In this document: in pieces, positions 11,080 to 21,886 of the stretch | Layout: each line of letters begins with the position of its first letter | Numbering within the stretch: position 1 is the first letter of the stretch | From: Clitoria ternatea | Taxonomy: Eukaryota; Streptophyta; Magnoliopsida; Fabales; Fabaceae | Direction: 5' to 3' | Assembly (NCBI GenBank): GCA_037962975.1 | Contig: CM075669.1 | Coordinates: 124,450,501 to 124,514,500, forward strand | DNA length: 64,000 bases | Program-made: the position numbers and the translations under genes | Notes under the pieces: generated by a model | Told to the model about the DNA's origin: nothing | The model's input: the letters and a program-made list of their open reading frames with translations, nothing else | Database searches by the model: none

Positions 11080-12340
11080 CCATAATCTTACCACTTCTAG
11101 TAGTGATTGATTTGCATTGCTCCTTCAGATTTGGATGAGTATTAGCTCCATATTGTAGACTCTAGCTATCTGTAATTTGACAAGCTGATTATCCAACTTG
11201 AGTTTCCAAATTTTTAATTGAAGCTTCAGTGTTCTTTTGATTAGTGAGTGAAGCTTGCATGAATTTCTCCAATGTATCTTCCAATTTAGAAGTCGTTTCA
11301 TGCAAAGAGGGATAATTCTATTGATAAGGTGACCTATTAGAAGGACCTGTTTCTTGTTTCTAATTTGCTGCTTGATTTTGATTTTGTCTCTATCCTTGAA
11401 AAGAAGGATTAGCATAATTAGAATTAAAATTACTTGAGCGGCCCTGATTACCCATGTAATGTACTAATTCTTCATGAGAACCACAATGTTTATTAGGATG
11501 CTCTCCACCACAGAAGTCACATCTGAGAGATACTTGCTGCTGCCCAGAAGATAAATGTACTGCATGGAGTTGTTGAGGAAGCTTAGCCATCTACTGTGTT
11601 AAGGCTTCTATTTGCTGAGTAAGAATCTTGTTTTGAGCTAAAATTGCATTTATGGTATTCAAATCAAACATTCTTTTCCTTTGTACTTGATGCCTATCAT
11701 GCTGAGCCTGGTAATCCGTGGAAGACAATGCTTGAATAATTTTAGTTACCTGCTCAGCATCAACTGTCATCATTATACCCCCTACTACTACATCCAATAT
11801 CATCTTTGTGTCTGGTCTCAATCCACTGTAGAAGATATTTAATTAAGCAATATCTTCAAAGCCATGATTTGGACACTTTCTAAGAAATGATTTAAATCTG
11901 ACCCATGCTTCATAAAATGGTTCTTTAACTCATTGTTTGAATGTAGAAATGTCAGATTTAGCCTTAATGAATCTAGATGGAGGAAAGAATTTGTGTAATA
12001 ATTTTTCTTCAACATTAGTCCAATTACTTAGGCTCTGGTTAGGTTAAGATTACAACCATTCCTTAGCCTTTCCTGCTAATGAAAAAGGAAATAAACGTAA
12101 ATAGGCAGCTTCTAATTCTCCATGCTTAAATCCCATAGTACCAACTAACTCATAAAATGTAGAAAAATGGGTATACGGGTCTTCATGAGACATTCCTGTG
12201 AACTGGTGTGTAGTAATGAGGCTTAAGAAAGCGGGCTTCATCTCAAGAGCTCTAGTTGTGGCTGGAATGGTAATGCTAGAGAAGTATCTAGGACCTTGCC
12301 GCACAGCATAGTCTCCTAATGTTCTCCTTGGTGGATTCTA

Positions 12341-12382
<42 letters not shown>

Positions 12383-12391
12383 CTCTACCAT
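11080..12391 (-). pseudogene. Athila-like gag relic
   Basis: The minus-strand frame starts at ATG (12,389-12,391) and begins MVE followed by a poly-Asn run from an AAC microsatellite. A premature TAG comes next, then the conserved gag region (FTGMSHEDPYTHFSTF and LFPFSLAGKAKEWL at 12,050-12,304). Further on are a TTR-like region (11,591-11,821) and a zinc knuckle CDFCGGEHPNKHC (about 11,490-11,530). Known: gag forms the virus-like particle and the knuckle binds RNA. Several stops and at least one frameshift make it non-functional. The order gag, knuckle, protease continues into 10,861-9786. Confidence 0.8.
12342..12382. repeat. GTT/AAC microsatellite coding poly-Asn
   Basis: About thirteen GTT triplets in a row, read as Asn codons at the N terminus of the Athila-like gag on the minus strand. 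Confidence 0.95.
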
Positions 12392-12684
12392 ATTTTTAAA
12401 CTCTAATTTTGTTAAACTTTCCAAAATAGGTATGGAAGAATAAGAAGGTTCGCTTGTGTCTGAACTTTGCTTTTTCTTATTAGCTTTGCCTTTGTTCTTT
12501 CTGAGTGACTTTTATATTTCTGGATCAAATTTCAACTAGTCTTTAGATCCCTGTCCTCTTAATAATATAAAGCAAACATTATTCAAGCAATGTTAGCATA
12601 AGAGAAACTAAAACAATTAACTAAATGATAAAAACTATTCACTATGCTCAATAGTTTAAACTAGAAATTTCCAAATTAACACCA

Positions 12685-12703
12685 CTCCTTGACAACGGTG
12701 CCA
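12685..12703 (-). other. Primer-binding site, tRNA-Asp type
   Basis: The minus strand reads TGGCACCGTTGTCAAGGAG, a near copy of the TGGCGCCGTTGCCGGGGA primer site common to Athila-group elements. It lies six bases inside the LTR edge at 12,710 and about 290 bases before the gag start. The two substitutions relative to the usual form are G-to-A type changes. Confidence 0.85.
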
Positions 12704-12709
12704 AAATTT

Positions 12710-14200
12710 TGTAGGGTCTGTGGAAAGTTATCCACTACCTGCTACAATATATAAAAAAGATATCATTACACTAAGGGGTGATTTAATTTAGAAAGCTAGT
12801 TTTAAACTAATTGAGCGGGAAGTTTTGTTGGAATTCATTTTTGAAATAAAAGAGAGAGTTTTGTGAAAAAAGAATATAACTTTGACAAGTAAAAAACAAT
12901 AAATAATATTGGTGAAAAATCAGATATAGGAAACTAGGATTGGATTTCATCTATCTCACCCTTGTATTTCCTATATATATTCATAAGAGTGGCATTCAAA
13001 ATAATGATTTTTATGTCACAATTATAAATCATTCACATCAATTCCTTGACTATGAAACCCATAAGAATATTTTCAAACCATTGATTACTCAATCACTTTA
13101 CCAATGTTCCAGCATTAAGAATGATTATTTTGACGTTTGTTACATTAGATATCATTCCTTATAGCTAATGCAACGAGCATTCTATTCGAATCAGTTTTCA
13201 AAAGTCATTTTCTGATAATAGAAGAAAACTAGGATCGAGAAACTATTGATCAGATAGAATCAAGCATTAAACATAGAATAGAATACAAAAATCATTAAAT
13301 CTCATTACAAAACATATAAATATATAACAGAAGTACGTCGTGTTTGAATCAATTTACATCTAATCCTAAAGAAAAGCTTCGCCACTCATGGTGGCCATTA
13401 CATCATCAAGAAATGAAGAAAAGAAGAAAAGGAAATGTCGCCAACGATGTACGAGTGCATGGGTGCTAGGGCTCAGCCTTTCGATCCGATCTCTTCTTTA
13501 AATTTTTCTAAGTTCCTTTTTTATACAGGTTAACTCATTCAGGTGAGCTTAAATTTGCTCAAGCGAGTTGGCTTCCTTCACTTTGAAGGAACCTCTTGTA
13601 ATGTTGAAGTGCCTACACAGATTCGCTCAAGCAAGCCTACCTCGCTTAAGTGAGTTAGCCACCCTACTTCTTTTGCTTCTCTACCTCATATTCGCTTAAG
13701 CTAATAGATCCTCGCTCAAGCGAATTCAAAATTGGTTGCCTCTGGATGATTTTCGCTTGAGCGATATAGAGGCTCGCTCAAGCGAATTCTACAATTTACT
13801 CACTGGCTATTTTTCGCTTAGGCTTATATGAACTCGCTCAAGCAAGTATAGCACTACTTGCATTTTCCAACCCAGAAGCATATTCGCTCAAGCAAATCTC
13901 TAACTCGCTTAAGCAAGTTAGCTTTATCTTACAATTTTCAGCTTTCTCTCTAAGCTATTCCTTGCATCTTTTTCCTTCTTCTCTTTCTTATCCTTCTTTA
14001 CCTATCTTAACATAAAACTTTTAAGATTAAAGACCCTATATACATCAAACACAATGAGTTCATCTGGAACTACAATTTTTAACACTTTAATGCATATAAA
14101 CTCATCCAGATATAACACATTCTTATCAAAATTATCCCAAATGCACCTTAAATTTACATATTTTGGATGTTTATCACTTATTCTTTTATACTTTTGCTAA
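12710..14200 (-). repeat. 5' LTR of the Athila-like element (outer end undefined)
   Basis: The plus strand begins TGTAGGGTCTG directly beyond the primer site, as an LTR terminus should. The interior is non-coding and carries the CGCTCAAGCG word array. The outer boundary is not visible because the partner LTR and TSD are lost; 14,200 is an estimate where leader-like sequence of another element seems to begin. Confidence 0.55.
13544..13915. repeat. Dispersed palindromic word array, CGCTCAAGCG
   Basis: About twelve copies of the palindrome-like word (T)CGCTCAAGCGA and variants (CGCTTAAGCG, CGCTTGAGCGA, GCTCAAGCAA), largely in pairs separated by 7-10 bases. The pairs are about 60 bases apart with unrelated spacer sequence. 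No coding frame explains it. Confidence 0.85.
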
Positions 14201-15045
14201 AATTCCCTTTTGAACTTTTGTATTTTTTATGAGGTCTTCTCTTTTCTTTTTTACTCTTTTTTCACTTTCTTTTTCCCTTTTACAAACAGATTTTATTGCA
14301 CATGAAATGGCTAAAACCAAATCTACAGTTACATACTCAAAGTTCAAATTTAAATGGTCCTTTGACTAACATAAAGCATGCACCTTCTTCCAAAAATTTA
14401 GGGTATGGAAGGTAATGGTTTTTGATAAGGTTTTGATGCAAAAACAATATGCAAACAAAGTTAATGCTTTATCCTAAAGTGCCAGACAAAATGAAAAGAA
14501 ATTCCTATAGGCAAAATACTAAAGAATGAAACTAACAAGCCTAATTTTTGAGCTAACCTTTGATCACCTAAAAGTGAAGCAATCAACAACAAGACTTGGA
14601 GCCTTTTGTGTCAATTAAAAGATGAAATTAATGGCAATAAGAACAACACTTCTAAATAGAGAATCATAAGCAATTACCTAGAAACATAAAAAAAACTAAA
14701 ACCCTAATTGGCTCTAAAATTTTCAAGCATGTAAATTTTCAACTTTTACAAAGTATAGCCGAATGTAAATGGTACAAGAACTAGGAAATTAAGAACATAC
14801 AACACATATTCAATTCTGAAATTCGAAAGACTCAAAGCAATATGCACAAACTCAATGAAAGAAAGCAAAAGAAAAGGCAAGATCATGCATTTTTTGTATT
14901 TTTCGTGAACTTTTTCAATGAAGAAACTTATGAACTATGAACAAATGACCAATATTCTGAAAATTACAGCAACAAGAACATAAGATTATAACATGATTTA
15001 GAATAGAAAGAAGTGGAAAGAGAGCACCTTGACTCTTGATACCAC
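14200..15045 (-). repeat. Retroelement 5' leader with tRNA-Met-like primer site
   Basis: At 15,026-15,043 the minus strand reads TGGTATCAAGAGTCAAGG, resembling the initiator-tRNA-Met primer site TGGTATCAGAGC with a small insertion. The sequence to its left is long, T-rich and non-coding on the minus strand, as in Ty3/gypsy leaders. No gag follows, so this is a truncated relic. Confidence 0.45.
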
Positions 15046-15677
15046 TTGACACGTAGGTCTTTCCTCTTAAAAGGGATAATTATCGGATTTAGCCTCTTTC
15101 CTTCTCTTCAAATTTATGAAATGATTCCTTGAAGTTGCAAGATCAATTCAGAAATGGAAAATGTAAAGGGAAACTAAAATGATAAATGGCTAAAAGAAAA
15201 GGAAAGACTCTAGGTATGTAAAGGAAAGAATGGAAGGGGAAAGGTAGAAGGATGGTGGAATGGTTTGGAAGATGGAAATGGATCATGGAAAAGGAAGGTT
15301 TAGATATGCCACCATGATGGATAAGTCTCTCAACTCGTCACTCTAGGGATGGAAACCTAGTGATGAGAGCTTGAAGAAGGCTAAAATGCTATCTAGCCTA
15401 AGGAAGGGAAGTATACATTCACTTCTCACAAAGTCTAATTTTATTCAAGTCAAAAGGTAAGGAATACATGGAAATGCAAGCCTTATATAGGCTTAGAGGA
15501 ATTTTGTCAATGGCAATGCATATTGGGCTTCTAAAACTCTCCTAGGCCCAATTAGCTCAAACTAAAGAAGGATGGCCAAATACAATGCCCAAAGTAGTGT
15601 ACAAGGCCTAATAGTGGCTCATTGACCATGCAAGGCTCAAATCCTATCTCTAACACATATAAAACCCTAGTTTACAC
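15046..15677 (-). repeat. LTR-like repeat family C, copy 2
   Basis: Homologous to 2810-3880 (shared block ending AGATGAGAGCTTGAAGAAGGC at 15,360-15,380). A palindromic promoter-like word, CCTTATATAGG, lies at 15,480. It sits between a polyprotein-tail relic on its right and a primer-site-like word on its left, so it reads as an LTR on the minus strand. That arrangement (tail, LTR, primer site) would also fit an LTR shared between tandem element copies. Confidence 0.5.
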
Positions 15678-15917
15678 TTAAAAACCTATATTACATGAAG
15701 AGAATGTGTAGGTCTTCAAGTGGTCCTCCTTGGGCTTAGGCCCATGTAGAGTAGTTAGGAAGGCAGCTAGGGTTTGCTGGGTGATGTCTTTGGCCCCTTT
15801 TGTCCTTGCCCTTGTTAAGGGACCTCTATAAATCTCTAGACCCTTGTTTAGGGTTGTGACAAGATCTTCCCTGCTCATGTCCTCATCAAGGTGAGAGTGA
15901 GGATTGACCAAAGTCAT
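15678..15917 (-). pseudogene. Retroelement polyprotein C-terminal fragment
   Basis: A 79-residue open stretch with GPLTRARTKGAKDI near its middle. The P(L/M)TRARxK motif is characteristic of the tail of Ty3/gypsy polyproteins, just before the 3' LTR. Nothing upstream (above 15,945) continues the polyprotein, so it is a fragment. The start is arbitrary. Confidence 0.5.
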
Positions 15918-15953
15918 AAAGGGGACTAAGGTCAGACACCACTTGTTGGATTA

Positions 15954-16228
15954 ATTAAAGGAATTAAATAGTTTAATCAATTAATTTAGGTTTTTATTTA
16001 TTTAATTAAATTAATTTATTGCCTTATTCAGTTGGAGTCCACATAGACGTGAAAAGTAATTTATGGACACATGTCAATATTGATGTGAAAAAAATATATG
16101 CCACATAAGCAAATAATAATGCTCGTTTAACGACAAAGGCTAAAACATGTTAAACTAAAAATATGATGTGCTAAATCTGGATAGTGTTATTATAGAGGAT
16201 AACTTTAATTTGAAAATTTATAAGACTA
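15954..16228. other. Unassigned AT-rich stretch
   Basis: Begins TGTTGGATTAATT and could be the edge of another LTR, but no partner was found. No coding or RNA signal. Confidence 0.35.
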
Positions 16229-16845
16229 AATGCATATTTTAGTGTATGTTAGCTCTCATTTTTTGTTTTGGTCCTTAAGCTTTTCTCATTGGTTTCAATT
16301 CTTATGTTATATAAAATTTTTATTTTGGTCTTTAAAACATAACTCTATCAACAAATTTACTAACCACCAAGCAAATGTGTCCTATAATCTAAATTTCATA
16401 CATTGTTCTTGATTGGGGGAGATGAGCTACTACTTGCTCATATTTGTTCTCAATGAGATTCATAAAGCGTTTTTAACTTAATTCATATAAATAAGATATT
16501 TCAATTAGGTTTACAAATTTGAGGGTTCTAATTCTGACCCTTTTAAGAAAATATAAAATAATTTATAATATACATCTTATTCATAATTCATAATTCAAAA
16601 TTCAAACCATCTATCAACAACTCGATTAATGAGTCGAGTTATATTTTAGGAACCAAATTTAACATTTTATATAACATAAAAATTGAAACCTTATTTTTTT
16701 AATCTTTTTAACACTTTCATTGATTTACGAATTAACATTGTTGAAACCTGTTTAAAATGGTTTAAAAAATCATGTTTATGGACCAAATTCAACATTTTAA
16801 ATAACATAAGGACTGAAACCCTAATTTAAAATTGCATGCTTCTTT
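16229..16845. mobile_element. Inverted-repeat (foldback/MULE-like MITE) relic
   Basis: The left arm TTTCAATTCTTATGTTATAT...TTTGGTC (about 16,288-16,340) matches, in reverse complement, two stretches on the right at 16,645-16,695 and 16,765-16,822 (GACCAAATTCAACATTTTA). The right side is therefore partly duplicated. Such TTTGGTCC-type arms are common in plant MITEs with long terminal inverted repeats. The exact ends and TSD are not clear; the 60-codon ORF inside is not a gene. Confidence 0.5.
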
Positions 16846-16910
16846 TTTCTCTTTCTTTTCTTTGAAAAATAAAAAAGTAATTAATCTTCTATTACAAATT
16901 AAATAGGCTT

Positions 16911-17525
16911 TGAACTGGTCAGAACCAGGGGAGCTAGTCCGGTGTAGCAACCAGTCACAAAAATATCTTTTCTTGCAAGATTTGTATACTGGTCCAATGG
17001 GGATCCGATATTATAATCCTTATTCCAGTGGGGAGATAACACCTTAGAGTCCTGGAGATCCAACACATCGGTCTCATGCATTAAGAGGCGTAAGGTGGTG
17101 CCACCTGCAAAGGGACTCTGACGCTCAAGTTAGCTGAGAATGCTTGAGAACTTAAATATAGGTTATGGATAATGTGTAATGTACCTTCGTTATGAACTGG
17201 CCTCTATTATATGCATGCATGAAAGTAACGTATAAGTCCCTTAAGGTTAGGTAACATTCTACAGAGTGTGTCAATGTAACTCTGCAAAAAGGCTGCCACA
17301 TGACAGGGGCTCCTCTACGCGTCTTTTCCTATAGTGTACCTTGTACTGTTTGTTGAGTTAGCAAATCACTTTTCGATGTGCCATGTGATAACCTGGACTT
17401 TCCGGTATGACGAAAGTGACCCATACCATTTATTGAATCCAAGTTATCAATCGCGACACTAGCTGAATCCCAGCAAGCAGGTGAAATTACCCTCTAACCC
17501 TTGGACCGGTATCTAGACCGGATCA
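16911..17525 (-). repeat. 3' LTR of the Tat-lineage element
   Basis: The plus strand begins TGAACTGGTCAG and ends CTAGACCGGATCA, and it is collinear with 62,213-62,828. The left flank GGCTT is the TSD. The 60-codon frame at 16,899-17,081 recurs in the other LTR but is just conserved LTR sequence. Confidence 0.9.
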
Positions 17526-17541
17526 TATGCCCCCTAGCTTA
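17526..17541 (-). other. Polypurine tract
   Basis: The minus strand reads AAGCTAGGGGGCATA immediately before the LTR start TGATCCGG. Its position and purine run fit the primer for plus-strand DNA synthesis. Confidence 0.75.
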
Positions 17542-17945
17542 TTTGAGGGACTGGGTCAGTTGCTCGAATAAGCTACAACTTCTTTTTACAGTCACCCGTT
17601 ATAGGTGTGGATACCGGCCTTTGGATGTTCCTTGCCTTTGTGCAAAAAATTAATTACTGTTAATGATGAGTATTTATTACCAATAATACGTGAGCGGTTA
17701 ATGATTGTTCGTGGCTGAAGTTGGCCAATTTTCGCTTGTCACTATTTCGGCCCTTTCTTCAGATTAGGCCTTAAAACTCAACTGTTACGGCCCATCATTT
17801 AACTTTAAAATGACGTAACTTTCGCGCGCTCTAAACTAAAATGATTTCCTCGTCTACTTATTGCTTTTAAACGGCGTATGTTTTGTTCCTTAGAATGGCA
17901 CGTTCATTAGTCACAAAACGTCGTCTACCTTGCCCCATGCCACAC

Positions 17946-17954
17946 CTATAAAAG
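17946..17954 (+). promoter_or_regulatory. TATA box of the antisense extra ORF
   Basis: CTATAAAAG lies about 190 bases before the plus-strand start codon at 18,144, with a leader rich in CT. It faces opposite to the retroelement's own transcription, implying a separate internal promoter. This is inferred from sequence only. Confidence 0.6.
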
Positions 17955-18143
17955 AGGGATTTAACCACTTCGAGAAGGCACTTGCTCTCTGAACCTTAGG
18001 AAAACCCTGCTCGATTTGTGAGAAGATTGTTATGCTTCTGTTCGTGAGGATTTTCAACAAGTTTCATCCTAACCCCCATTCTTACTTTAGGTAACCTCCT
18101 CTTACCTTCTCTGTTATTCTATTTCATTCTTAGTAAAATAACC

Positions 18144-20775
18144 ATGCATGGTAGGAGGGGTAACACTGGTTCTGGTTATCAAGGAGGGAGGATTTCCATT
18201 GATCCCTCTAGGGTCAAGCCACATCATTTAGAAAGGGGCGGGGCTCATCGGACTAGGCATTAGATGAGACTACGTTCTTCAGATTCCTCCACAAGCTCGA
18301 GGGCCAGTAACGTGCCCAAGAATGAAGTTAGTGATAAACATTAACTTTTTGACGATGTAGATTTTTACAGCAGTGTCCATGCGTTCGCAAAAGCGACTCG
18401 AACCATGACTACTGAAGAGGGTGGAGAGCCATTCAAAACTATTAAGACAACTCTGGGGTGCAGGAATGTGGTAGCACACTAGGTTAATTGGGTCAGATTG
18501 AATGAGAAATACCCTTACTGCTGGGTCAAAGATGAGATCAAGGAGATTGTATCCTGCCATGCTAGGGAGGATGGTGCAAGCATCAATCTGGGGTACCAAG
18601 TATACTCTAAGGAAAAGTACAAGAATGGGTTCATGGTTCTTGCCCATTTTCCCGACGATTAAATTTGTCACACTCTTGCCGATCACAGAAGCTTGTACAT
18701 GTACGATTTTCTATTCTCGCCGCTTGGGGTCCGGTTTTCCCTCACCAATTTTCAGATGGGCGTATTGTGGTTTTTGGAGTATGCTCCCTCACAAGTGTAT
18801 CCGATGGTTGCGGATTGATGCTTGCTTTGGAAGTGTTGGTAGAGCACTTCAAACTTACTCCAATGGAGGCTATGTTCTTCTATTATTGTCAGGTAATACG
18901 ACGGGCTAACAGGGCCGGGGGCATAAGTTTTGTCACATTCTAGTGTGACGCAAAGATTATTAACTTTGAAGCTTTTACAAAATCAGTAAAGACGGAAGGG
19001 AAAAGCTTCAAAAAGTCTTTTGTGAAGATCCGTGTGGAACCAAATAAGCAAGTTTTCTAGCGAAGCAAGAACGGTATAAAGAGGTTCCCTCCAGCCAAGA
19101 CCCATGAGCACTTTCTCCTAACAAAGAAAGCCTACTTCACTAATGAGAATGAGTTGTCGCCAGAGTCGATAGAGGTCTTGAGTGCCATGCGTGAATATTC
19201 TTCTCGTTTTAAGAAATTTTCTTACAAACATCTATTAGGGACCACAAGTCAACATGCTTCATACTTAAGTAAACCTCCTGTTCATTTCTTGCATGATTAT
19301 ATTTTATTGCAAACTACACATTATTTTAATGTATTAATTCTTCTCTATGTAGGAGAGATCAAGAAGTGTGAAGCTATAGAAGCTTTAAAGGCTCTGCTGG
19401 CTGGATCCCGGCCCAACCTTGTTGAAAATGAAATTCAAGCAAAGCAGAACACCGCCAAGGCTCAGAATGAATCCATACTGCTTACATCTGGGGTCTCTAG
19501 AGACATTCCCTTGATCAAAGGTGCTGAATAGGCAAGTTCGGAGCAGCAGCAAGAGCGGAAGAAGAGGAAGAAGAACATCGGGGAAGCTAAAGGCAAGAAG
19601 GCCCCTCCTGCTAAGTTTTCAAAGAAGCAAAAAACTTTGGATGATACAGGGATGACTCATGTCGAGGCCACTGAAAAGGTGAACATCGTCCTGAAGGAAA
19701 TAACTAATTCTAAACCTACTAAAGAACGTACCAAGATGGTTGAAGAACCTCTAAAAAATGATGTTTTCCCTTCATTATCATCCTCTCGCCTTGCCTCTTT
19801 CATCCTTTACGAGGGATTGGACCCTACCAGTGCCTCACTTTTGGCTCTGGCATGCAAACTTCATCCTGGCCTTGGAGTGTCTAACATGAAGAAAGCTTAC
19901 CAGGCAGCCCGGTGGCATCTGGCCAAGTTAGCAGTATGCTTCAGTTATTATCCACTATAACTGATAGTGTGGATTATGCCACACGTCTCTTCGCCAAGGT
20001 ACAAAAATTGTAGGTAGCTGCGGAAAAGGATAGGGTTAAAATCACGTACCTGGAGAAGCGGATGGAGCATTGGCAAGAGCTGGTAGACCAACACACCTCA
20101 GAGCTGTCCAAACTAAGGCTGATGATGAGGAAAGCTAGTGACGACAATGAACAATTGAAGGAAGAGAACGTCAGACTGAAGGATGAGGTGAAACTGGAAA
20201 AGAAGCGTTCTACCAAGCTAGCCGTAGAGATATAGATTTAAGAAGAGAACCATGCCCAACATGTAGATGAATGGGAAACTTAGAGAAAGGAACTAAACAA
20301 GCAGATAATTGCGTTAGAGAAGGAAAACACTACAACCAGACCTTTCCTTAAGAAAAACCAATAACTAATGGGGGACCTGGCCGAGATAGAGCTTAAGTTT
20401 ATCGAAGCTCTAGGACTCTGCACTTTTGTGGCTCATGACGCTTTCAACAGGATGATTCGGTAGATACAGCATCGTAACACCAACGTTGAACTTAATTTGA
20501 AGGGAACAAACACTTTCTATGAGTTCCATGGGGGAAGGTTCTTTTTAGTTATAGATAGAAGGTATGAGGAGCCAGAAGTTACTTCTTATGAATTAATTCC
20601 TTTTCCTGAAGAGTAGAGTCTGACGCCGAAGGTGGTATCCCCCGAACATGAGGAAGAAGAAAAGACCGGCACAAAAAACTAAGAGCCTACACAGACTAAA
20701 GCTTTTGAAGAGCCAAAAACGACACAAGATAGGGAGAGCCAGGAGAAAGCTACAGAAGATGTCCCTCCCTCTTAA
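18144..20775 (+). pseudogene. Antisense extra ORF (Transposase_28 / 'putative gypsy type transposon' family)
   Basis: It lies between the integrase and 3' LTR, antisense to gag-pol. From ATG 18,144 one frame runs to about 18,810, broken by only a few TAA/TAG stops, with an FPLTNFQMGVLWFLEYAPSQ block. A frameshift then leads to FEVLVEHFKLTPMEAMFFYY (18,815-18,890). These blocks resemble the N-terminal domain of plant 'putative gypsy type transposon' proteins. A probable decayed intron spans about 19,225-19,352 (acceptor TATGTAG). A Lys-rich segment follows (19,540-19,640), then a long coiled coil (about 19,980-20,340) and an acidic tail to the stop at 20,773. Function is unknown; known Tat-lineage elements carry such extra ORFs, some antisense. 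This copy is dead. Confidence 0.75.
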
Positions 20776-21119
20776 GATTTTTTTCTTTCTTTTACTTGTT
20801 GTGTTCCAGGATCAGCTTCGATGTTTTAATTTATTGGCGCCTTGTTTTGGGATAGGCTCTGGTATTGACAATTTTGGTAATGAAACTTATCTTTTCTTTT
20901 TGAAACTTTTTCTAGAATATGCTTGTATACGACCCTATCTTCTACACTTCAATTTAATGAAGGTTTTGATTCACTTGAATTTTCTTAGAGTGTTAAGTTT
21001 CTTTGTTTCGTATGTGATGCGATTTCTGGTTTTCCTTTGTAAAGCTTAACCGTTGTTCACATCGTTCTCTGGGTTTGGTGTGATCTTTTTGAAAGATTTA
21101 TGCTTGCCTCTATACTGGT
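20776..21119. other. Untranslated spacer after the antisense ORF
   Basis: T-rich DNA on the plus strand, which could be the 3' untranslated region of the antisense transcript. No poly(A) signal stands out clearly and no other feature was found. Confidence 0.4.
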
Positions 21120-21695
21120 TCCAGTCACAAAATGGGTGATTAGAAACACTTGTTGTTTAGCTATATTATCAATTATAAAATGGGTAATTGAGACTAGGTC
21201 CCTACTTGACCACTCATCGGGTCTGATATGGTCTTTCAAGAAAAAACCAATCCTCACCACTTGTTGGGGCCAAGTAGCCAATTACAGAATGAGTAATTAG
21301 GGTGCCACTCGTTGGGGCTATGTCATCCATTACAGAATGGGTAATTAAGACTAGATTCCTACTTGCACCGCTCGTCGGGATCTGGTATGGTCTTTCAAGA
21401 AAGAACTAATCCTCGCCACTCATTGGGGCCAAGTAGTTAATTATAGAATGGGTAATTGGGGTGCCATTCATTAGGGCTACGTCATCAATTACAGAATGGG
21501 TAATTGAGATTAAATTCTCTCTTGCATCGCTCGTCAGGGTTTGGTATGGTCTTTCAAGAAAGAACCAATCCTCGCCACTCATTGGGGCCGAGTAGCAAAT
21601 TATAGAATGGGTAATTGGGGTGCCACTGGTTGGGGTCTGGTATGGTTTCTTTTTAAGATAACCAATCCTCGTCACTTGTCGGGGCTATTTCCATG
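21120..21695. repeat. 159-bp tandem repeats in the element's 3' untranslated region
   Basis: The word GTCTTTCAAG recurs at 21,231, 21,390 and 21,549 (period 159), each within a longer conserved unit including ACAGAATGGGTAATTGAG and CTCGTCGGGGT-like parts. A shortened fourth unit ends near 21,690. Two related sub-blocks of about 80 bp alternate in each unit. It lies between the integrase stop (21,887) and the antisense ORF. Tandem repeats at this site are known in Tat/Ogre elements and can seed satellites. Confidence 0.9.
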
Positions 21696-21886
21696 TCGTT
21701 CGTAAGGCTAAGTAATATGCATTCATACATGAAATAAAAAGAAATTAAATGATTGATCAACGAGTTTTATTAACTATTTTTTGTACATAAGGGCTAAGTT
21801 GGGACATGCCTCATTAAAACCTTCTTGAGGAAAACCCTATAGGAAAAACCTCAAGTTAAGAAAAAGAGTACATGTCTATTTTCCAA

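Noticed and set aside
10807..11085. 92- and 70-codon plus-strand ORFs
   Set aside because: Translations of the pyrimidine tract antisense to the Athila gag-protease linker; low complexity.
18279..18686. 135-codon minus-strand ORF
   Set aside because: It is the shadow of the plus-strand antisense-ORF pseudogene, which has recognisable family motifs in its own frame.
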